64,000 nt of DNA from contig CP136064.1 of NCBI GenBank assembly GCA_032622095.1, positions 149,919,819 to 149,983,818 of the forward strand. Reading direction: 5' to 3'. Position numbers and translations under genes: made by a program. Shown here piece by piece: positions 28,252 to 39,804 of this stretch (position 1 is its first letter; each line of letters opens with the position of its first letter). This DNA is from Siphonodentalium dalli (Eukaryota; Mollusca; Scaphopoda; Gadilida; Siphonodentaliidae). The notes under the pieces are model-generated. The model was not told where the DNA came from, made no database searches, and worked only from the letters and a program-made list of their open reading frames with translations.

Positions 28252-29683
28252 TCTACTATATATTTTGAGAACTCCGTATATATATTTATCATATGACTCA
28301 ATCATTATTTACGTTGGAAAGTATGTCATAAATCAATTTCATATGAACTACTAGTTCATATCGCCTTCCGATAATTTGATTGGTTTGTTGACAAAAAGTG
28401 TGTTCTGATTGGCTGAATGGCAGCCTGGGCCGAGCCGCATTTCAAACTAAATGCAGGTCAAATTCGTGCGCGTCAATCAACGCGATGCCGAAATTCTCGC
28501 AATTATAATCTTGAAATATATAGTTTTGGACATTGTTATACGATAAATAGAATAAGTAATTCGTATTTATCTAATAAACATACGATATAATGTCACAAAC
28601 TGAGAACAGAATAGCGCACTATATCTTCGCGTGCATATTATTTCTGCTAGTTCACCAGGTGTAATTGGGCTTCCGGTGCAATGAAGTGACGTCACATTAA
28701 CCTTTTGCTGCCGATGTCATATAGCTATTTAGTGATTTGTGTGCGTTTTGGACATCATAATCAATTTATAGGTGTCATATGATAAATAGAATATGTAATT
28801 CGTGTTTCTCTCATATGATATTTATGAAACTCGTCACGATTTTTCAGTTTTCTCTCGCCGGAGGCTCGAGAAAACTGAAAATTCTTAGACTCGTTTCATA
28901 AATATCATATGAGAGAAACACTCATTTCATATCCTCTATATATATGTGTGTATATGTGTACTTTATAGAATCGAAAACGGCTGGTCAGATCGATATCAAA
29001 CTTCCTATCTAAGGGTACAAACCCACGGGAATGGTCAACGTCGAGTTTTGGACAAGCTCTGAGCACTCATTCTCCACTCCCAATCATCAAAATCACAGCA
29101 AACGGCACTGCGGGGGTTAATCGCATTGATAGTTAAAGAGCGTTCCTATCCGCAGTGTAGTTGATAAAGAGCGTATGTGCGTAATGTGATTCTTACGCCT
29201 GGGTCTGGGCGTGTGCGTTAGTATACAGACATGAGCGTGTTGTGTGATTCTTACGTACTTAGGGCTTCATAGGAACGCGGATTGGGTCAGTTTTTCCGCC
29301 CTAGGTGATCTTCACCTTGAAACGGGTACCCACGAATGATATATATGTGTGTGTGTCCTTTATAGACTCGAACTGATTGAGCTCAAACTTGCTACCTACG
29401 GGAAGTGTCGTGGACCAGTTAAATTGTGACCCCGACCTGACCTTGACCTTGAAAATGATCAATTCAAGGTCAAATCGGGTAAAATATTGAAAAACTTATA
29501 AATTGTCATGTTTCTGACGAACGCCGCCAGTTTAAAAACAAAAATGATCAATTCAAGGTCAAATCGGGTAAAATATTGAAAAACAAAAATTAAAAACAAA
29601 AAATTAATAAAAAAAATTAATTGAAAAAATTATAAATTGTCATGTTTCTGACGAACGCCGCCAGTGGCGGGCTAACATGCTAG
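28252..29683 (+). mobile_element. Helitron family H2, plus strand, copy a
   Basis: The start resembles H2 5' ends found elsewhere here: TCTACTATATATTTTGAG, followed by CCGTATATATA. The 3' end is a strong Helitron terminus: hairpin CCGCCAGTGGCGG, about 9 nt, then CTAG followed by T. The interior resembles other H2 copies in the region that reads ATCGAAAACGGCTGG and CAAACTTCCTATCTAAGG. A long imperfect hairpin is embedded at 28802-28921. No RepHel open frame exists, so it is non-autonomous. The 3' end is certain. The 5' end is less so, because the tandem-duplicated segment of the region begins at 28699, inside the element. Confidence 0.65.
28802..28921. repeat. 120-bp imperfect palindrome
   Basis: The arms start GTGTTTCTCTCATATGATAT and return as its reverse complement, ending GAGAGAAACAC. 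The turn is around CTCTCGCCGGAGGCTCGAG. There are a few arm mismatches and one small asymmetry. The same palindrome is present at 33549-33668 in the duplicated segment. It lies inside an H2 Helitron and may be a separate foldback insertion. Confidence 0.85.
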
Positions 29684-30480
29684 TCTATTATATATTTTGG
29701 AAGATCTGTGTGTGTGTGTGTGTCTGTAATCGATGGACTCGAAAACGGCCGAACCGATTTCGATGAAACTTGGTATGTGGGGGTATTTTCGGCCGGGGAG
29801 TGACATAGGCCTATTAATTTGCCCGTGCAACGTGACCTTGACCTTGAAATTGGGTCATTTCAAAGTCAAACGCCCGAATATCACGGGATTTCGATTAAAC
29901 TTGGTATGTGGGAGTACCTTCGGCCGGGGAGTGGCATAAGCCTATTAATTTGCCCGTGCGACGTTACATTGACCTTGAAATCGGGTCATTTCAAGGTGAA
30001 ACGCCCGAATATCACGGGATTTCGATGAAACTTGGTATGTTGGGGTACTTTCGTATGGGGAGTCTCATCAACCTATTCATTTGCCCGTGCGACGAGACCT
30101 TGGTCTTGAAATCGGGTCAATTCAAGGTCAAATCGCGAATTTTGATGGGATTTCGACGAAAGTTGATACATAGGGTTACTTTTGTCCACTGAGTGTTTTG
30201 GACGGGTCAAATCGTGACCCCGAAATTTGATAAATATGGTTACTTTTGTCCACTGAGTGTTTAGGACGGTCAAATCGTGACCCCGACCTCACCTTCACCT
30301 TCAAAATGATCAATTCATGGTCAAATCGGGTAAAACTGGATGGATTTCGACGGGTACTTTTGTCGGGTACTTTTGTCCGGGCAGTGTTTTGGACGGGTCA
30401 AATCGTGACCCCACCTGACCTTGACCTTCAAAATGGACAATTCAAGGTCAAATCCCGGACGAAGTCCGGTCACCTTCTAG
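29684..30480 (+). mobile_element. Helitron family H1, copy a (797 bp)
   Basis: The 5' end is TCTATTATATATTTTGG, followed by a TG microsatellite and CGATGGACTCGAAAACGG. The 3' end is hairpin CCGGACGAAGTCCGG, then TCACCTT, CTAG and a flanking T. This is the rolling-circle transposon signature: TC start, 3' hairpin about 7-10 nt before CTRR, and no target duplication. The first base follows the CTAG of the upstream H2 directly. The interior consists of repeated 80-90-bp modules, each with a GATGAAACTTGGTATG-type segment and TGACCTTGACCTT or its complement. It has no coding capacity. Confidence 0.85.
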
Positions 30481-30741
30481 TATAATATAGTTTGCATTTT
30501 CGACTGTTTCTGTTTGAAATATCTTTCGGACAGATCGATCTTTCGTCATTGTTGTGTGTGTTCGGGGAGGGTTTATGTGGACATGCAGGCCCATGTGCAG
30601 ATCACATATGCATGCAGCATAGCCATCACATAAACGTCTAATACGTCTTGAACCAGCCAGGCGATACAATATATGTGTATTCGATCACATGAATGGGTTT
30701 CATTGTCGCGTTAATGTCTACTCGAATGTAATTATATTATA
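30481..30741. other. Spacer between Helitrons
   Basis: A 261-bp stretch with no recognisable gene or terminus; the equivalent stretch in unit B is 36322-36582. It ends in ATTATATTATA next to the 3' end of a minus-strand H2, so it may be the pre-insertion host sequence. Confidence 0.5.
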
Positions 30742-31790
30742 CTAGCAGGTTAGCCCGCCACTGGCGGCATTCGTCCCATGGCTTTGTTCGAAAAAGCAAT
30801 TGCAACAGGTTCCGAGACACTTGTGCTGCATTTGTACCAAATTTCGTCGAAATCAGCAAGTTTTACCCGATTTGACCTCGAATTGACAATTTTGTAGGTC
30901 GAGGTCAGGTCGTGGTCATGATTTGACCCGTCCAAAACACTCCCCGGACAAAAGTATAGAAATCCGCCAGTTTTACCCAATTTGACCTTGAATTGACCAG
31001 TTTGCAGGTCAATGCCACATCGGGGTCACGATTTGACCCGTCCGTGACACTTTCGGACAAAAGTACCCATAGGTAGCAAGTTTGGGCTCAATCGGTTGAC
31101 CCGTCCCGACTTGACCATTTTGCTTCCATCGAATTTTTAACAGTGTGTCGAAAATAATATTTAAATTTTAACATAGGATTTCGCATTCAAATCGATATAT
31201 GTCGATAAAACTCTTATTTTTCAAAATTTCAAGCTGAGACTTCGTGTGACTGTGTGTAATACTTATATATTCTTAAAATGACACAGTCCAACACGTAGTT
31301 ATGTTTTAGATGCAATAAATAAAAAAAATTCGATGCTAAATTTTAACATAGGATTTCCCATTAAAATCGATTTATGTCGATAAAACTTTTATTTTTCAAA
31401 CATTTAAGCTGAGACTTTGTGTGTATGTGTGTAATACTTATATATTCTTAAAATGATAGAGTCCAACACGTAATTATGTTTTTGATAAAAGAAATTAAAT
31501 TTTTTCGATGCTAAATTTCAAGCGATAACGTTGCGTTGAATTGTAAACAAACGCTCTTTTATAGCGACGCGTCATATACAAACGCGCATTAAATTATCAC
31601 TCGATTAACCACCGCAGTGCCGTTTTTTGTGACTGAGAGTGGAGAACGGGTGCTCTGAACTTCTCCAAAACGCCGCGACGACCATTCCCGTGGGATTTTA
31701 TCTTTAGATAGGAAGTTTGGTCTCGATCGGTCAACCCGTTTTCGATTCTATAAAGTACACACATACGGAAGTCTCAAAATATATAGGAGA
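30742..31790 (-). mobile_element. Helitron family H2, minus strand, copy b (1049 bp)
   Basis: On the minus strand it starts TCTCCTATATATTTTGAG at 31790. It ends with the CCGCCAGTGGCGG hairpin and CTAG at 30742, followed by T. Its start abuts the CTAG of the next H2 (31791) with no base between. It holds two diverged copies of a segment containing AAGCTGAGACTT and AGTCCAACACGTA, about 230 bp apart. There is no coding capacity. Confidence 0.8.
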
Positions 31791-32580
31791 CTAGCAGGTT
31801 AGTCGGCCACTGGCGTGGTTGGTCAGAAACATGACATTTAAAAAAAAAAAATTTAACATTGCATTTTTTGTTTTTCATGAATTAATTCATGGTACCCGTC
31901 CCTCAAAGACTGACCCGATGAAAAATTCCCCTGTTCCTATGACATATATGACACAACAACCCATTCTGCATTTTTAATCGAGATAATTGCATTCCGCGTT
32001 TCGTTTTGCATCCGTATTTTACGCATGGGTAGCCGTTTAGCAGCTTCGATTGTTATCGGGTGGAAAAACTGACCCGATGAAATCCCCCCTTCCCTTCCTA
32101 TGAACGACAGCACAACACGCATTTTTTGTTTTTCATGAATTAATTCATGGTACCCGTCCCTCAAAGACTGACCCGATGAAAAATTCCCCTGTTCCTAGGA
32201 CATATATGACACAACAACCCATTCTGCCTTTTTAATCGAGATAATTGCATTCCGCGTTTCGTTTTGCATCCGTATTTTACGCATGGGTAGCCGTTTAGCA
32301 GCTTCGATTGTAATAAAGAACGTTAATCCTTAACACCTCCGAATATGGTCAATATAAAGATCGTTCATGCCTTAACCCCCGAAGTGTCGTTTGCGGTGAT
32401 TTTGATGATTGGGAGTGGAGAAAGGGTGCTCATAGCTTCTCCAAAACGCGACAACTACGGTGTCCGTGGGTTTTTACCCTTAGATGGGAAGTTTGAACTC
32501 AATCGAGCCAGCCGTTTTCGATTCTATAAAGTACACATATACACACATATATATACGGAAGTCTCAAAATATATAGTAGA
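31791..32580 (-). mobile_element. Helitron family H2, minus strand, copy c (790 bp)
   Basis: The minus-strand start TCTACTATATATTTTGAG is at 32580 and the 3' CTAG is at 31791, preceded on that strand by an H2 hairpin form, CGCCAGTGGC. It contains two copies of a roughly 240-bp module beginning CATGAATTAATTCATGG, itself a palindrome. It joins the palindrome at 32581 seamlessly. Confidence 0.8.
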
Positions 32581-32786
32581 CTAGCAGGTTAGCCCGCCAC
32601 TGGCGGCATTCGTCCCATGGCTTTGTTTCAGAAACTAATATATTTTGTTTCTGAATTGTTTTTTTATTGTTATTTTTTTTTAATTAAAAAAAATTAACAA
32701 TAAAAACACAATTCAGAAACAAAATATATTAGTTTCTGAAACAAAGCCATGGGACGAATGCCGCCAGTGGCGGGCTAACCTGCTAG
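32581..32786. repeat. 206-bp palindrome of two H2 Helitron 3' ends, head to head
   Basis: It reads CTAGCAGGTTAGCCCGCCAC inward from the left and the exact complement from the right, ending in GGCTAACCTGCTAG. The centre is an AT-rich turn near 32683. Both outer ends are H2 3' termini, each with its own hairpin, so the unit has two 3' ends and no 5' end. The arms are almost perfectly matched over about 100 bp. The copy at 38623-38828 is nearly identical. Confidence 0.88.
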
Positions 32787-33445
32787 TTTTAATTAAATTG
32801 TAAATTGTTTTAATTAATTTTTTTGTTTCTGGCGGAAAAATTTACCCGTAGAAATCCCCCCTTCCTAGGAACGACAGACAACGCATTCTTTGTTTCGTGA
32901 AATCTCTCTACGATAACATTGCATTGAATTTAAAACAAACGCTTCCCGTCGGGAAATCTGTCTGCATAATACTTTGAGTCTGCCGTACCCGTCGTAATGT
33001 CGTGAAATCTCTCTGCATAATAGATAACATTGCATTGAATCTGTTGTTGGCATTCAGGGCTTCGGGTCGTTGTTGTTGGCATCACGGCTCCCCGAAAACT
33101 CTCACATTGCCGAAAACGTGTATTTAGTAATATCGTTGTTGTTGATATTTACGGCTTGGGGGCTATTTTCTTATTTAGCAAGTTTGAGCTCAATCGGTTC
33201 GAGTCTATAAAGGACACACTCATATATATGACACTTCCCGTGGGTAGCAAGTTTGAGCTCAATCGGCATTCCCTGGAATTTCCCGTAGATTGGCAGATTC
33301 CAGTAGCTTTATAACGGTATATCTGGGGAGAAATCTGATTCTATATTCGTGATTATCTGGGATGATTTCGGTATATAAGTATACACTGTAAAAACAAAGC
33401 GCGCCATACGTGCTCGCAGGGTTGGTCAGAAACAAATGTTTTTTA
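32787..33445 (-). mobile_element. Degenerate Helitron H2 remnant
   Basis: Short blocks resemble the interior of minus-strand H2 copies, such as GGCGGAAAAA followed by CCCGTAGAAATCCCCCCTT. They are mixed with unfamiliar sequence: ATCTCTCTGCATAATA repeats, a GTTGTTGTTG stretch, and two copies of AAGTTTGAGCTCAATCGG. No intact 5' or 3' terminus is present. No gene is seen. Confidence 0.45.
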
Positions 33446-34432
33446 AACCTTTTGCTGCCGATGTCATATAGCTATTTAGTGATTTGTGTGCGTTTTGGAC
33501 ATCATAATCAATTTATAGGTGTCATATGATAAATAGAATATGTAATTCGTGTTTCTCTCATATGATATTTATGAAACTCGTCACGATTTTTCAGTTTTCT
33601 CTCGCCGGAGGCTCGAGAAAACTGAAAATTCTTAGACTCGTTTCATAAATATCATATGAGAGAAACACTCATTTCATATCCTCTATATATATGTGTGTAT
33701 ATGTGTACTTTATAGAATCGAAAACGGCTGGTCAGATCGATATCAAACTTCCTATCTAAGGGTACAAACCCACGGGAATGGTCAACGTCGAGTTTTGGAC
33801 AAGCTCTGAGCACTCATTCTCCACTCCCAATCATCAAAATCACAGCAAACGGCACTGCGGGGGTTAATCGCATTGATAGTTAAAGAGCGTTCCTATCCGC
33901 AGTGTAGTTGATAAAGAGCGTATGTGCGTAATGTGATTCTTACGCCTGGGTCTGGGCGTGTGCGTTAGTATACAGACATGAGCGTGTTGTGTGATTCTTA
34001 CGTACTTAGGGCTTCATAGGAACGCGGATTGGGTCAGTTTTTCCGCCCTAGGTGATCTTCACCTTGAAACGGGTACCCACGAATGATATATATGTGTGTG
34101 TGTGTCCTTTATAGACTCGAACTGATTGAGCTCAAACTTGCTACCTACGGGAAGTGTCGTGGACCAGTTAAATTGTGACCCCGACCTGACCTTGACCTTG
34201 AAAATGATCAATTCAAGGTCAAATCGGGTAAAATATTGAAAAACTTATAAATTGTCATGTTTCTGACGAACGCCGCCAGTTTAAAAACAAAAATGATCAA
34301 TTCAAGGTCAAATCGGGTAAAATATTGAAAAACAAAAATTAAAAACAAAAAATTAATAAAAAAAATTAATTGAAAAAATTATAAATTGTCATGTTTCTGA
34401 CGAACGCCGCCAGTGGCGGGCCAACATGCTAG
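33446..34432 (+). mobile_element. Helitron H2 in unit B, 5'-truncated
   Basis: Copy of the 3' two-thirds of the H2 at 28252-29683, truncated by the duplication breakpoint. It includes the palindrome at 33549-33668. The 3' hairpin and CTAG end at 34432 and abut H1b. Confidence 0.75.
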
Positions 34433-35232
34433 TCTATTATATATTTTGGAAGATCTGTGTGTGTGTGTGTCTGTAATCGATGGACTCGAAAACGGCCAAG
34501 CCGATTTCGATGAAACTTTGTATGTGGGGATATGTTCGGCCGGGGAGTGACATAGGCCTATTAATTTGCCCGTGCGACGTGACCTTGACCTTGAAACTTG
34601 GTATGTGGGGGTACTTTCGGTCGGGGACTGACATAGGCCTAATAATTTGCCCGTGCGACATGACCTTGACCTTGAAATCGGGTCATTTCAAGGTCAAACG
34701 CCCGAATATCAAGGGATTTCGATGAAACTTGCTATGTGGGGGTACCTTCGGTCGGGGTGTGGCATAAACCTATTAATTTGTTCGTGCGACGTGACCTTGA
34801 CCTTGAAATCGGGTCATTTCAAGGTCAAACTCCCGAATATCACGGGATTTCGACGAAACTTGGTATGTGGGGGTACTTTCGGTCGGGGAGTGGCATAGCC
34901 CTATTAATTTGCCCGTGCGACGTGAAATCGGTCATTTCAAGGTCAAATCGCGAATTTTGATGGGATTTCCACGAAAGTTGATACATAGGGTTACTTTTGT
35001 CCACTGAGTGTTTTGGACGGGTCGAGTCGTGACCCCGACCTGACCTCGACCTTCAAAATGATAAATTCAAGGTCAAATCGGGTAAAACCGGATGGATTTC
35101 GACGGGTACTTTTGTCGGGTACTTTTGTCCGGGCAGTGTTTTGGACGGGTCAAATCGTGACCCCACCTGACCTTGACCTTCAAAATGGACAATTCGAGGT
35201 CAAAGCCCGGACGAAGTCGGGTCACCTTCTAG
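34433..35232 (+). mobile_element. Helitron family H1, copy b (800 bp)
   Basis: It starts TCTATTATATATTTTGG directly after a CTAG and ends CCCGGACGAAGTCGGG, TCACCTT, CTAG. It diverges more from H1a than H1c does, so it is not the product of the 4.75-kb duplication but a separate arrival or an exchange with another array. It contains several TCAAGGTCA motifs. Confidence 0.82.
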
Positions 35233-35515
35233 TCTCATATATATTTTGAAGACCTTTGTTTGTCTGTCTGTATGTCTGTCTGTCTGTATGTCATTTATAC
35301 AAATCTACGATTCTCGACCGATCGGGACGAAACTTGGTACGTGTGTGTAGTTTGACCAGGCGGTCGACGTTGTCGTGAATGTATCTTGTCCCGGATACGA
35401 ATTTTATCGGGTCGCCGAGCCCATGCGACGCCAGCTTCGCGCATGCGCAGACCAGATCTCGGAAACGGGTGGAGCTATCGACTTGAAATTTGGTTTTTGA
35501 ATAGCCCGGACAACG
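35233..35515 (+). mobile_element. Helitron-like fragment H3 (283 bp, lacks 3' end)
   Basis: It begins TCTCATATATATTTTGAAGA immediately after the CTAG of H1b. A TGTCTGTCTGTC microsatellite and CGACCGATCGGGACGAAACTTGG follow, in the same order as in H1. There is no 3' hairpin or CTAG; it stops at 35515 where H1c begins. It is probably a third related family truncated during tandem insertion. Confidence 0.6.
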
Positions 35516-36321
35516 TCTATTATATATTTTGGAAGATCTGTCTGTGTGTGTGTGTCTGTGTGTCTGTAATCGATGGACTCGAAAACGGCCGAACCGATTT
35601 CAATGAAACTTGGTATGTGGGGGTATTTTCGGCCGGGGAGTGACATAGGCCTATTAATTTGCCCGTGCGACGTGACCTTGACCTTGAAATTGGGTCATTT
35701 CAAGGTCAAACGCCCGAATATCACGGGATTTCGATTAAACTTGGTATGTGGGAGTACCTTCGGCCGGGGAGTGGCATAAGCCTATTAATTTGCCCGTGCG
35801 ACGTTACATTGACCTTGAAATCGGGTCATTTCAAGGTCAAACGCCCGAATATCACGGGATTTCGATGAAACTTGGTATGTTGGGGTACTTTCGTATGGGG
35901 AGTCTCATAAACCTATTCATTTGCCCGTGCGACGAGACCTTGGTCTTGAAATCGGGTCAATTCAAGGTCAAATCGCGAATTTTGATGGGATTTCGACAAA
36001 AGTTGATACATAGGGTTACTTTTGTCCACTGAGTGTTTTGGACGGGTCAAATCGTGACCCCGAAATTTGATAAATATGGTTACTTTTGTCCACTGAGTGT
36101 TTAGTACGGGTCAAATCGTGACCCCGACCTCACCTTCACCTTCAAAATAATCAATTCATGGTCAAATCGGGTAAAACTGGATGGATTTCGACGGGTACTT
36201 TTGTCGGGTACTTTTGTCCGGGCAGTGTTTTGGACGGGTCAAATCGTGACCCCATCTGACCTTGACCTTCAAAATGGACAATTCAAGGTCAAATCCCGGA
36301 CGAAGTCCGGTCACCTTCTAG
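35516..36321 (+). mobile_element. Helitron family H1, copy c (806 bp)
   Basis: Counterpart of H1a (29684-30480) in unit B, with almost identical sequence. It ends in the perfect hairpin CCGGACGAAGTCCGG, TCACCTT, CTAG, then T. Confidence 0.85.
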
Positions 36322-36582
36322 TATAATATAGTTTGCATTTTCGACTGTTTCTGTTTGAAATATCTTTCGGACAGATCGATCTTTCGTCATTGTTGTGTGT
36401 GTTCGGGGAGGGTTTATGTGGACATGCAGGCCCATGTGCAGATCACATATGCATGCAGCATAGCCATCACATAAACGTCTAATACGTCTTGAACCAGCCA
36501 GGCGATACAATATATGTGTATTCGATCACATGAATGGGTTTCATTGTCGCGTTAATGTCTACTCGAATGTAATTATATTATA

Positions 36583-37593
36583 CTATCAGGTTAGCCCGCC
36601 ACTGGCGGCATTCGTCCCATGGCTTTGTTCGAAAAAGCAATTGCAACAGGTTCCGAGACACTTGTGCTGCATTTGTACCAAATTTCGTCGAAATCAGCAA
36701 GTTTTACCCGATTTGACCTTGAATTGACAATTTTGTAGGTCGAGGTCAGGTCGTGGTCATGATTTGACCCGTCCAAATCACTCCCCGGACAAAAGTATAG
36801 AAATCCGCCAGTTTTACCCAATTTGACCTTGAATTGACCAGTTTGCAGGTCAATGCCACATCGGGGTCACGATTTGACCCGTCCGTGACACTTTCGGACA
36901 AAAGTACCCATAGGTAGCAAGTTTGGGCTCAATCGGTTGACCCGTCCCGACTTGACCATTTTGCTTCCATCGAATTTTTAACAGTGTGTCGAAAATAATA
37001 TTTAAATTTTAACATAGGATTTCGCATTCAAATCGATATATGTCGATAAAACTCTTATTTTTCAAAATTTCAAGCTGAGACTTCGTGTGACTGTGTGTAA
37101 TACTTATATATTCTTAAAATGACACAGTCCAACACGTAATTATGTTTTAGATGGAATAAATAAAAAAAATTCGATGCTAAATTTTAACATAGGATTTCCC
37201 ATTAAAATCGATTTATGTCGATAAAACTCTTATTTTTCAAACATTTAAGCTGAGACTTTGTGTGTATGTGTGTCATACTTATATATTCTTAAAATGATAG
37301 AGTCCAACACGTAATTATGTTTTTGATAAAAGAAATTAATTGTTTTCGATGCTAAATTTCAAGCGATAACGTTGCGTTGAATTGTAAACAAACGCTCTTT
37401 TATAGCGACGCGTCATATACAAACGCGCATTAAAATATCACTCGATTAACCACCGCAGTGCCGTTTTTTGTGACTGAGAGTGGAGAACGGGTGCTCTGAA
37501 CTTCTCCAAAATAGGAAGTTTGGTCTCGATCGGTCAACCCGTTTTCGATTCTATAAAGTACACACATACGGAAGTCTCAAAATATATAGGAGA
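36583..37593 (-). mobile_element. Helitron family H2, minus strand, copy e
   Basis: Counterpart of copy b with a 38-bp internal deletion near 37511. The 3' terminal CTAG has mutated: the plus strand reads CTATCAGG in place of CTAGCAGG. Its 5' start TCTCCTATATATTTTGAG at 37593 abuts the next CTAG. Confidence 0.75.
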
Positions 37594-38622
37594 CTAGCAG
37601 GTTAGTCGGCCACTGGCGTGGTTGGTCAGAAACATGACATTTAAAAAATTATTTTTTAACATTGCATTTTTTGTTTTTCATGAATTAATTCATGGTACCC
37701 GTCCCTCGAAGACTGACCCGATGAAAAATTCCCCTGTTCCTATGACATATATGACACAACAACCCATTCTGCATTTTTAATCGAGATAATTGCATTCCGC
37801 GTTTCGTTTTGCATCCGTATTTTACGCATGGGTAGCCGTTTAGCAGCTTCGATTGTTATCGGGTGGAAAAACTGACCCGATGAAATCTCCCCTTCCCTTC
37901 CTATGAACGACAGCACAACACACATTTTTTGTTTTTCATGAATTAATTCATGGTACCCGTCCCTCAAAGACTGACCCGATGAAAAATTCCCCTGTTCCTA
38001 GGACATATATGACACAACAACCCATTCTGCCTTTTTAATCGAGATAATTGCATTCCGCGTTTCGTTTTGCAACCGTATTTTACGCATGGGTAGCCGTTTA
38101 GCAGCTTCGACTGACCCGATGAAATCCCCCTTCCCTTCCTATGAAAGACAGCACAACACGCATTTTTTGTTTTTTCATGAATTAATTCACGGTACACGTC
38201 CCTCAAAGACTGACCCGATGAAAAATTCCCCTGTTCCTAGGACATATATGACACAACAACCCATTCTGCCTTTTTAATCGAGATAATTGCATTCCGCGTT
38301 TCGTTTTGCATCCGTATTTTACGCATGGGTAGCCGTTTAGCAGCTTCGATTGTAATAAAGAGCGTTGATCCTTAACACCTCCGAATATGGTCAATATAAA
38401 GATCGTTCATGCCTTAACCCCCGAAGTGTCGTTTGCGGTGATTTTGATGATTGGGAGTGGAGAAAGGGTGCTCATAGCTTCTCCAAAACGCGACAACTAC
38501 GGTGTCCGTGGGTTTTTACCCTTAGATGGGAAGTTTGAACTCAATCGAGCCAGCCGTTTTCGATTCTATAAAGTACACATATACACACATATATATACGG
38601 AAGTCTCAAAATATATAGTAGA
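37594..38622 (-). mobile_element. Helitron family H2, minus strand, copy f (1029 bp)
   Basis: Counterpart of copy c with three instead of two copies of the roughly 240-bp module that starts CATGAATTAATTCA. The module count therefore varies between otherwise near-identical copies. The minus-strand start TCTACTATATATTTTGAG is at 38622. Confidence 0.8.
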
Positions 38623-38828
38623 CTAGCAGGTTAGCCCGCCACTGGCGGCATTCGTCCCATGGCTTTGTTTCAGAAACTAATATATTTTGTTTCTGAATTG
38701 TTTTTTTATTGTTAATTTTTTTTAATTTAAAAAAATTAACAATAAAAAAACAATTCAGAAACAAAATATATTAGTTTCTGAAACAAAGCCATGGGACGAA
38801 TGGCGCCAGTGGCGGGCTAACCTGCTAG
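38623..38828. repeat. 206-bp palindrome of Helitron 3' ends, unit B copy
   Basis: Second copy of 32581-32786 with a few substitutions. One right-arm change, GGCGCCAGTGGCGG, spoils a base pair with the left arm, showing that the arms now evolve separately. Confidence 0.85.
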
Positions 38829-39804
38829 TTTTAATTAAATTGTAAATTGTTTTAATTAATTTTTTTGTTTCTGGCGGAAAAATTTACCCGTAGAAATCCC
38901 CCCTTCCTAGGAACGACAGACAACGCATTCTTTGTTTCGTGAAATCTCTCTACGATAACATTGCATTGAATTTAAAACAAACGCTTCCCGTCGGGAAATC
39001 TGTCTGCATAATATTTTGAGTCTGCCGTACCCGTCGTAATGTCGTGAAATCTCTCTGCATAATAGATAACATTGCATTGAATCTGTTGTTGGCATTCAGG
39101 GCTTCGGGTCGTTGTTGTTGGCATCACGGCTCCCCGAAAACTCTCACATTGCCGAAAACGTGTATTTAGTAATATCGTTGTTGTTGATATTTACGGCTTG
39201 GGGGCTATTTTCTTATTTAGCAAGTTTGAGCTCAATCGGTTCGAGTCTATAAAGGACACACTCATATATATGACACTTCCCGTGGGTAGCAAGTTTGAGC
39301 TCAATCGGCATTCCCTGGAATTTCCCGTAGATTGGCAGATTCCAGTAGCTTTATAACGGTATATCTGGGGAGAAATCTGATGCTATATTCGTGATTATCT
39401 GGGATGATTTCGGTATATAACTATATACTGTAAAAACAAAGCGCGCCATACGTGCTCGCAGGGTTGGTCAGAAACAAATGTTTTTTAAATTTAATGTATG
39501 TTCCGTATATCTCTCTGCAGATGCAAATAACGTTGAATGGCAAACAGACGCTCTTTATAGAGATGCGTCAAAAACAAACGCTCATTAAATAATCACTTGA
39601 TTAACCCACGCCGTGCCTTTGCGGTGATTTGAGATTGGAGAACGGGTGCTCTGAGCTTCTCTAAACCGCGACCACGGTCGTGTCGGTGGGATTTGACACT
39701 TACATAGGAAGTTTGAGCTCAATCTGTACACGCGTTTTGGATTCTATGAAGTACATACATACATATATATATATACGAAGTCTCAAAATATATAGTATAG
39801 AAGA
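38829..39804 (-). mobile_element. Degenerate Helitron H2 remnants
   Basis: The stretch 38829-39489 repeats the remnant at 32787-33445. After the duplication end comes 39490-39804, a recognisable 5' part of a minus-strand H2 ending TATATAGTATAGAAGA, the complement of an H2 start, next to the CTAG of the following copy. No 3' terminus is present and no gene is seen. Confidence 0.5.

Larger units (their letters stand above)
28699..33445 (+). repeat. Segmental tandem duplication, unit A
   Basis: This unit begins AACCTTTTGCTGCCGATG and ends CAAATGTTTTTTAAA. It is followed without a gap by unit B (33446-39489), which begins and ends with the same sequence. It contains H2, H1, two further H2 copies, the 206-bp Helitron palindrome and a remnant. 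Near-identity over kilobases shows a recent tandem duplication of a whole transposon cluster. Confidence 0.9.
33446..39489 (+). repeat. Segmental tandem duplication, unit B
   Basis: This is the second copy of 28699-33445. Differences from unit A are: an extra 1083 bp at 34433-35515 (H1b plus H3); a 38-bp deletion in H2e near 37511; one extra roughly 239-bp internal module in H2f near 37940-38180; and scattered substitutions. These differences order the events: duplication first, then the indels. Confidence 0.88.

Noticed and set aside
28360-28440. TTGATTGG / GATTGGCTG words as a CCAAT promoter
   Set aside because: Isolated words with no adjoining gene; not enough for a promoter call.
29733-36032. 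Frames such as those starting MDSKTAEPISMKLG repeated three times
   Set aside because: They follow the internal modules of H1 Helitrons, shift frame between modules and occur in every H1 copy; no protein domain.
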